Assembly: GCA_013695575.1 (NCBI GenBank)
Contig: JACDAF010000128.1
Location: 1 to 10,940, forward strand
DNA from: Chloroflexota bacterium
GTDB lineage: Bacteria > Chloroflexota > Limnocylindria > P2-11E
Direction: 5' to 3'
DNA: 10,940 nucleotides
Shown piece after piece: positions 6,495-10,940 of the stretch (the stretch's first letter is position 1; every line of letters begins with the position of its first letter). The position numbers and the translations under genes are program-made. The notes under the pieces were generated by a model, which did not search any database, was not told the origin of the DNA, and saw only the letters and a program-made list of their open reading frames with translations.

Positions 6495-9242
6495 CTAGCG
6501 GTCTCGCCTCGCTCCATCCGTCGCGAGCGCCGCCTGAGCCGCGGCGAGCCGCGCGACCGGCACGCGGTATGTCGACGGCGACACGTAGGTGAGGCCGAGC
6601 TCGTGGCAGAGCGCGACAGATGACGGCTCGCCCGCGTGCTCCCCGCAGATGCCGATCTTGAGATCGGGCTTCGTCGCGCGCCCGCGCTCGATGGCGATGC
6701 GCATGATCTCGCCGACGCCCTCCCGATCGATGACCTGGAACGGATCCGCCGGGATGATCTTCTCTTCGACGTACCGCGTGAGGAACGACTTCTGCGCGTC
6801 GTCGCGCGAGATGCCGAGGATCGTCTGCGTGAGGTCGTTCGTCCCGAAGCTGAAGAACTCCGTCTTCGTCGCGATCTGGTCGGCGATGATGCAGGCGCGC
6901 GGGATCTCGATCATCGTCCCGAACTTGAACGGGATCCTCCGTGTGCGCTCCTGCTGCACGGCCTCCGCGACGGACATCACCTGCTCGTGGAGGCGATCGA
7001 GCTCCCCCATGGTCGCGATGAGCGGCATCATGATCTCGGGCTTCGCGCGCACACCCTGTTCCGCGACGTCCGCGGCCGCGCCGAGGATCGCGCGGATCTG
7101 CATCTCGAGGATCTCCGGGTAGACCAGGAGCAGGCGGCAGCCGCGCAGCCCGAGCATGGGATTGTCCTCGTGCAGCTGCTCGAGCCGCTTCTGGATGACG
7201 CGGTTCCGGCCTGTCTCCGGGCTTGAGCCGTTCCCCGTCGCTTCGGCGACGGCGATGTCGACATCGACATCCGCGAACTCCCGCAGGAACTCGTGCAGCG
7301 GCGGATCGATGAGACGGATGACGACCGGCAGGCCGTCCATCGCCTTGTACATCTCGCGGAAGTCGCCCTGCTGGAACGGCAGGAGCTTCGCCAGAGCCGT
7401 CTTCCGGCCGTCAAGGGTGTCGGCGAGGATCATGTCCTGCACGATCGGCAGGCGGTCCGCCTGCCGGAACATGTGCTCCGTGCGCGCGAGTCCCACGCCC
7501 TCGGCCCCGAACTTCCGCGCCTGCACACACTCCTCCGGCGTGTCGGCGTTGACCCAGACGCCGAGCTGCCGGCGCTTGTCCGCCCACGAGAGCAGCTCGA
7601 TGAGCTCCTGCTCCTTCGTGTAGTCAGGCTCGACCGTGGGCAGCTCGCCCGCGAAGACCTCGCCGGTGGTCCCGTCGATCGAGATGAAGTCGCCTTCCCG
7701 CACGACGTTCGAGCCGACCTGCATCTCGCGCTTGCCGAGATCGATCGAGAGATCCGCGCAGCCGGCGACGCACGGGAGGCCCAGCCCGCGCGCGACGACC
7801 GCGGCGTGGCTCGTCGAGCCCCCGCGCGCCGTCAGGATGCCGGTCGCGGCGATCATCCCGTGGAAATCATCTGGGCTCGTCTCCGGGCGCACGAGCACCA
7901 CGAGCTGCTTCTGTCCCTTCAGCTCGACGGCGCGGTCCGCGTCGAACACCGCGCGCCCCGTCGCGGCGCCCGGTGAAGCGTTCAGGCCCTTCGCCAGGTA
8001 GCGGCCCGCCTTGCGCGCCTTCTCGACCTCCTTGTCGTCGAAGCGCGGCAGCAGCAGCTGCTCGACCTGCGCCGGATCGACGCGCCCGATCGCCTCGTCC
8101 CTGGTGATGAGGCGCTCCTTCACCATGTCGGTCGCGATCTTCACCGCCGCCCGCGCGGTCCGCTTCGCGGAGCGCGTCTGCAGCATGTAGAGGCGCCCCT
8201 TCTCGATGGTGAACTCGAGGTCCTGGGCGTCGCGATAGTGGTGCTCGAGCCGCTTCGCGATCTTCTCGAACTCGGCGTACGCCTTCGGCAGGTCCCGCTT
8301 GAGCTCCGCGATCGGCTTCGGCGTGCGGACCCCAGCGACGACGTCCTCGCCCTGCGCGTTCACGAGGTACTCGCCGTAGAGCACCTTCTCACCGGTGTTC
8401 GGGTCGCGCGTGAACGCGACGCCGGTGCCGGAGTCGGCGCCCATGTTGCCAAATGCCATCGATTGCACGTTCACGGCGGTGCCGAGCGTGTCGGAGATCT
8501 TGAACTGCTTGCGATAGTCCTTCGCACGCTGCCCGAACCACGAGCCGAAGACCGCCTCGACCGCGAGCCGCAGCTGATCGCGAGGATCCGTCGGGAACGG
8601 CTTCTTGGTGTGCTGGCGTACGACGTCCTTGAACTCCGCCACGAGGTCCTTGAGCGCGCGTGCGCTGAGCTCGGAATCGATCTTCACGCGGGAGCGCTTC
8701 TTGCGCGCCTCGAGCGGCTCATCGAATGCCGTCCCCGGGATGTCCTGGACGATCCGACCGAACATCGAGATGAACCGCCGGTAAGCGTCCCAGGCGAACC
8801 GGTCGTTCCCGGTGAGCCGCGCGAGCGCCGCACGGGTCTCGTCGTTGAGGCCGAGGTTCAGGACCGTGTCCATCATTCCCGGCATCGACATGGCGGCGCC
8901 CGAGCGCACCGAGACGAGCAGTGGGTCCGTCGCGTCGCCAAGGCGCCTGCCCGTCGCGCGCTCGACGCGCGCCAGCGCCCGCTCGACCTGATCCCAGAGG
9001 CCGTCCGGCAGGCGCTTGTTGGCGTCGAAGTACGCGTTGCACGCCTGCGTCGTGATCGTGAACCCGGGCGGCACCGGGAGCCCGGCGTTGGTCATCTCGG
9101 CGAGCCCCGCGCCCTTGCCGCCGAGGAGCTCTCGCATCTTCGCGCTGCCCTGTGCCTTGCCGTCAACGAAGAGGTAGACCCACTTCGCGCCCGCGCGGCC
9201 GGGCTTGGACGCGGCGCGCGATCTCACAGCTGTACGTGGCAT
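6495..9242 (-). CDS. ppdK: Pyruvate, phosphate dikinase
   Basis: Interconverts pyruvate, ATP and phosphate with phosphoenolpyruvate, AMP and pyrophosphate; it can serve gluconeogenesis or PPi-linked glycolysis. Three parts are visible in the 915-residue protein. The N-terminal ATP-grasp domain includes KGAGLAEM, PGMMDTVLNLG and GVAFTRDPNTGE. The central swivelling phosphohistidine domain has TARGGSTSHAAVVARG with the catalytic His479, preceded by Thr477. The C-terminal PEP/pyruvate barrel includes GVGLARTEHMF, TNDLTQ and ICGEHAGEPSS with catalytic Cys866. The open frame extends 30 codons further upstream, but GGGAGGG (9247-9253) sits 4 nt before the ATG at 9240-9242, and this start gives a normal family N-terminus. 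The active-site loop reads CGEHAG where CGEHGG is usual. No PPDK regulatory kinase gene is adjacent. Another gene separates it from dgt, so it is a separate transcript. Confidence 0.96.
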   Translation of the reverse strand: MPRTAVRSRAASKPGRAGAKWVYLFVDGKAQGSAKMRELLGGKGAGLAEMTNAGLPVPPGFTITTQACNAYFDANKRLPDGLWDQVERALARVERATGRRLGDATDPLLVSVRSGAAMSMPGMMDTVLNLGLNDETRAALARLTGNDRFAWDAYRRFISMFGRIVQDIPGTAFDEPLEARKKRSRVKIDSELSARALKDLVAEFKDVVRQHTKKPFPTDPRDQLRLAVEAVFGSWFGQRAKDYRKQFKISDTLGTAVNVQSMAFGNMGADSGTGVAFTRDPNTGEKVLYGEYLVNAQGEDVVAGVRTPKPIAELKRDLPKAYAEFEKIAKRLEHHYRDAQDLEFTIEKGRLYMLQTRSAKRTARAAVKIATDMVKERLITRDEAIGRVDPAQVEQLLLPRFDDKEVEKARKAGRYLAKGLNASPGAATGRAVFDADRAVELKGQKQLVVLVRPETSPDDFHGMIAATGILTARGGSTSHAAVVARGLGLPCVAGCADLSIDLGKREMQVGSNVVREGDFISIDGTTGEVFAGELPTVEPDYTKEQELIELLSWADKRRQLGVWVNADTPEECVQARKFGAEGVGLARTEHMFRQADRLPIVQDMILADTLDGRKTALAKLLPFQQGDFREMYKAMDGLPVVIRLIDPPLHEFLREFADVDVDIAVAEATGNGSSPETGRNRVIQKRLEQLHEDNPMLGLRGCRLLLVYPEILEMQIRAILGAAADVAEQGVRAKPEIMMPLIATMGELDRLHEQVMSVAEAVQQERTRRIPFKFGTMIEIPRACIIADQIATKTEFFSFGTNDLTQTILGISRDDAQKSFLTRYVEEKIIPADPFQVIDREGVGEIMRIAIERGRATKPDLKIGICGEHAGEPSSVALCHELGLTYVSPSTYRVPVARLAAAQAALATDGARRDR

Positions 9243-9246
9243 ACGG

Positions 9247-9253
9247 CCCTCCC
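9247..9253 (-). promoter_or_regulatory. Ribosome binding site that decides the ppdK start
   Basis: Read on the minus strand this is GGGAGGG, 4 nt before ATG at 9242. It argues against the longer 945-residue reading from 9332. The remaining gap up to the lipoprotein stop (9254-9365) has no recognisable promoter, terminator or gene. Confidence 0.8.
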
Positions 9254-9365
9254 GTCGACGTGGAGATAGTGGCAGGAATGGTCGGATGAGGTCTGCGGAC
9301 TCCCCGATCTCATATCCGCGCACGGGCAGCATCCGGCTTTCCAGGCATGGCAGCGCCGAACGGCC

Positions 9366-10700
9366 TTAGTGATGGAACTCCGCATAGACGATCTCGCCGG
9401 GAAACGCCCGGACGACGACGGTCTCGCCATTCAGTGAGGCCGGGATCGCTCGGCCGAACTGCGTCGTCTCGATCCTGAAGCTCGAGCTGGTGGGGATGCC
9501 GGGCGCAACGCCAGGGACCGGCCTGCCATCCAGTGAATGCTCGTCGCGGCCGTCGGCGATATAGCCCCGGGGCCGCGTGAAGATGATGAGACCCTTGCCC
9601 GAGGTCGCAGGCGCGTCCTCCAGCAACCGCAGGCTCACATGGTCACTCGATCGTGGGAACGGCGAGCGGAAGAAGTGACGCACGGCCTGGCTCGCCGCCT
9701 CGACGACGAATTCGTAGGACCGGTCGGGTTTCGCGCTCAGGGTCCCCCAGCTGCCGTCCTGTCCGGTCGTCGTGGTAAGGACGGCGCCGCCGGTGCGAGC
9801 ACCGGTGGAACCGTCGACCTCGTAGATCGTGACCGTGACCCCGGCGACGCCCCTATTGGTCGGCGCCCGGTTCTCGTAGCCGCCGACGTAGCCCGTCAGC
9901 CGCGGCCGGTCCTCCGGCGCGATATCCGTCTTCCCGGTCTTCCCGGTGAGGAACCTGTATGTCTCGACGAACGCCCGGGCGCTGAACGCGGTCTCGCGAT
10001 GGTCGATCCCCTCCAGGACGACGTTGGTCGCACCGCGCAGCGCTGGACCGTCGTAGCTGATCCCTGACATCCGGCCGGGCGACAGCTCCGGCTGCGCGTA
10101 CTTGTCGAGCCGATCGCTGCGGATGGTCAGGTACTTCACGCCCGGGATGACCTCGGCGCCGTCGTTCAACTGCTTCATGAACGCGGCGGCGCCGTTGAAC
10201 TCGCTGTTCGGGCCACCCGGTATCGAGTAGACGCCGTGGTTCACACCGCCGCCCAGCACGACCCATCCCACCTTGGCCGCACCGCCACCGTTCTTGAGGT
10301 AGTTGCGCACGGTGTTGGCGCCGCGCGAGTTGGCGACCAGCGCGACCATGGCGGACTTGGTGCTCTTCAGGATCTCGTCCACCCTCGCGGAGAGCTGGTC
10401 CCTCACGTCGCCCGTGCTGCTGCGGTTGGCTTGGGCGACTGCGTCATCGTCGCGGGCGGTCGGTGCGATCAGGTCCACCGCGAACAGCCGGTCCCGCGGG
10501 TAGCCGTTCGACTCGAAGCGCCAGATCGTCGTGATCCAGAGTGCGGAGGAGTCACCGTTGCCGTGGACGAAGAGGATGGGAGGCAGGCTCGCGGATGCGT
10601 CGTCGGCCTCCTCGGGGGGGCTGGCGCAGCCAGCAGCCACCAACGCGGTGGTCAGGACTCCGGTCACGAGCCGCCAAGCTGTCGCCGGCACCAGCGGCAT
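9366..10700 (-). CDS. Secreted lipoprotein alpha/beta hydrolase (lipase/esterase-like) with C-terminal beta-rich region
   Basis: A 444-residue predicted exported hydrolase. Residues 1-25 form a signal peptide (Arg10, then a hydrophobic run) ending in a lipobox-like LVAAGC, so Cys25 may be lipidated; Ala at -3 is not ideal. The hydrolase fold begins with PILFVHGNGD (oxyanion strand and loop), followed by the nucleophile elbow VANSRGANT with Ser125 and NHGVYS. His234 in GIDHRET is the likely catalytic His, and Asp196 or Asp199 are candidate acids. After about residue 265 comes a carboxypeptidase-regulatory-like, Ig-type segment (GVAGVTVTIYEVD, then GQDGSWGTL) and a second beta-rich stretch. I recall similar two-part hydrolases in Burkholderiales, but I have not verified this. 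The substrate is unknown. The start at 10698-10700 is chosen because a longer in-frame reading to 10901 would overlap a divergent gene and bury the signal peptide. It ends 123 nt before ppdK. Confidence 0.8.
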   Translation of the reverse strand: MPLVPATAWRLVTGVLTTALVAAGCASPPEEADDASASLPPILFVHGNGDSSALWITTIWRFESNGYPRDRLFAVDLIAPTARDDDAVAQANRSSTGDVRDQLSARVDEILKSTKSAMVALVANSRGANTVRNYLKNGGGAAKVGWVVLGGGVNHGVYSIPGGPNSEFNGAAAFMKQLNDGAEVIPGVKYLTIRSDRLDKYAQPELSPGRMSGISYDGPALRGATNVVLEGIDHRETAFSARAFVETYRFLTGKTGKTDIAPEDRPRLTGYVGGYENRAPTNRGVAGVTVTIYEVDGSTGARTGGAVLTTTTGQDGSWGTLSAKPDRSYEFVVEAASQAVRHFFRSPFPRSSDHVSLRLLEDAPATSGKGLIIFTRPRGYIADGRDEHSLDGRPVPGVAPGIPTSSSFRIETTQFGRAIPASLNGETVVVRAFPGEIVYAEFHH

Positions 10701-10721
10701 CCGGACATTGTGGGATCGTTG

Positions 10722-10734
10722 GCAGGTTTCCTGC
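10722..10734. promoter_or_regulatory. Palindrome between divergent lipoprotein and holin-like genes
   Basis: GCAGG, TTT, CCTGC form a perfect 5-bp dyad in the 49-bp gap between the divergent starts at 10700 and 10750. It is placed where a shared operator could control both genes. A weak -10-like CACAAT reads toward the lipoprotein gene nearby. There is no independent support. Confidence 0.25.
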
Positions 10735-10749
10735 TCCCGCAGAGCGGAC

Positions 10750-10940
10750 ATGTCGGACGTGGTACGTTCGCGACCCGTGTACGGCACCCCTGGGTACAAG
10801 ACGCTCCTCGGCCGCGTTCGCTCGAACGTCCGCGCCCTCATCCGCAAGCAGCTCGAGCTCCCCAGGCAAGAGATCGCGGAGATCGTCAGGGCCAACCTCA
10901 ACGCGGCGAAGTTCTTCGCGATCGCCGCGATCTTCGGTCT
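10750..10940 (+). CDS. Putative phage-holin-like (holin-X type) small membrane protein, 3' partial
   Basis: The frame is open from ATG at 10750 to the window edge, 63 codons. A basic N-terminus is followed by LLGRVRSNVRALIRKQLELP, then RQEIAEIVRANLNAAKFFAI, then the beginning of a hydrophobic stretch (AAIFG). An amphipathic helix of the form L..V...VRALIR..LELPRQEI preceding membrane helices is the pattern of the putative actinobacterial holin-X/DUF1469-like family, small membrane proteins common in GC-rich bacteria and often not phage-linked. A GTG at 10777 is an alternative start; no clear Shine-Dalgarno sequence decides between them. The membrane segments lie beyond the window, so the call rests on the N-terminal helix. 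Confidence 0.55.
   Translation, partial: MSDVVRSRPVYGTPGYKTLLGRVRSNVRALIRKQLELPRQEIAEIVRANLNAAKFFAIAAIFG

Noticed and set aside
8238..9269. 343-codon plus-strand open frame opposite ppdK
   Set aside because: It is the complement shadow of a highly conserved gene, with Arg/Glu/Leu-biased translation and no ribosome binding site.
9243..9332. 30-residue N-terminal extension of PPDK
   Set aside because: A strong Shine-Dalgarno sequence precedes ATG at 9242, and the extension has no counterpart in the family.
10701..10901. N-terminal extension of the lipoprotein hydrolase to 511 residues
   Set aside because: It would bury the signal peptide and overlap a divergent, family-like coding region at 10750-10940; the start at 10700 places the signal peptide at the N-terminus.

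Overview
This is a high-GC bacterial chromosomal segment with compact, mostly co-oriented housekeeping genes. The layout ppdK, dgt, dnaG, rpoD on the minus strand, with a two-cysteine/histidine zinc-ribbon primase directly upstream of the primary sigma factor, suggests Chloroflexota (Limnocylindria or Dormibacteria-like) or a deep Actinobacteriota lineage. That placement is an inference from gene order, GC content and protein style, not a measured phylogeny.

Layout from left to right. At 2-298 (+) lies the C-terminal part of a split-barrel pyridoxamine-phosphate-oxidase-like flavoprotein. At 299-449 is an intergenic stretch that is AT-rich for this genome; it holds a roughly 100-bp element bounded by inverted repeats resembling IS6-family ends. 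From 5574 down to 450 (-) runs a tightly packed cluster: dgt (dGTP triphosphohydrolase), a Phd/YefM-type antitoxin, a RelE-family toxin, dnaG (primase) and rpoD (primary sigma factor). A dienelactone-hydrolase-family gene at 5663-6451 (+) diverges from dgt and converges on ppdK (pyruvate, phosphate dikinase; 6495-9242, -). Upstream of ppdK is a secreted lipoprotein alpha/beta hydrolase with a C-terminal beta-rich region (9366-10700, -). A holin-like small membrane protein (10750 to beyond the window, +) diverges from it.

How the genes work together. dgt, dnaG and rpoD form a macromolecular-synthesis cluster covering nucleotide-pool control, replication priming and transcription initiation. 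The most notable feature is the type II toxin-antitoxin pair set into the middle of this cluster. Its 34-bp leader carries two TGTACA palindromes exactly 12 bp apart, the operator geometry known for YefM-YoeB. The toxin reading frame overlaps the dnaG start by 11 nt and dnaG is 2 nt from rpoD. An autoregulated TA promoter could therefore also set primase and housekeeping sigma expression. The toxin has no ATG, GTG or TTG start and sits in the antitoxin's frame just past its UAG stop, which suggests a CTG start, stop-codon readthrough, or decay.

No rRNA, tRNA, CRISPR array or complete insertion sequence was recognised.
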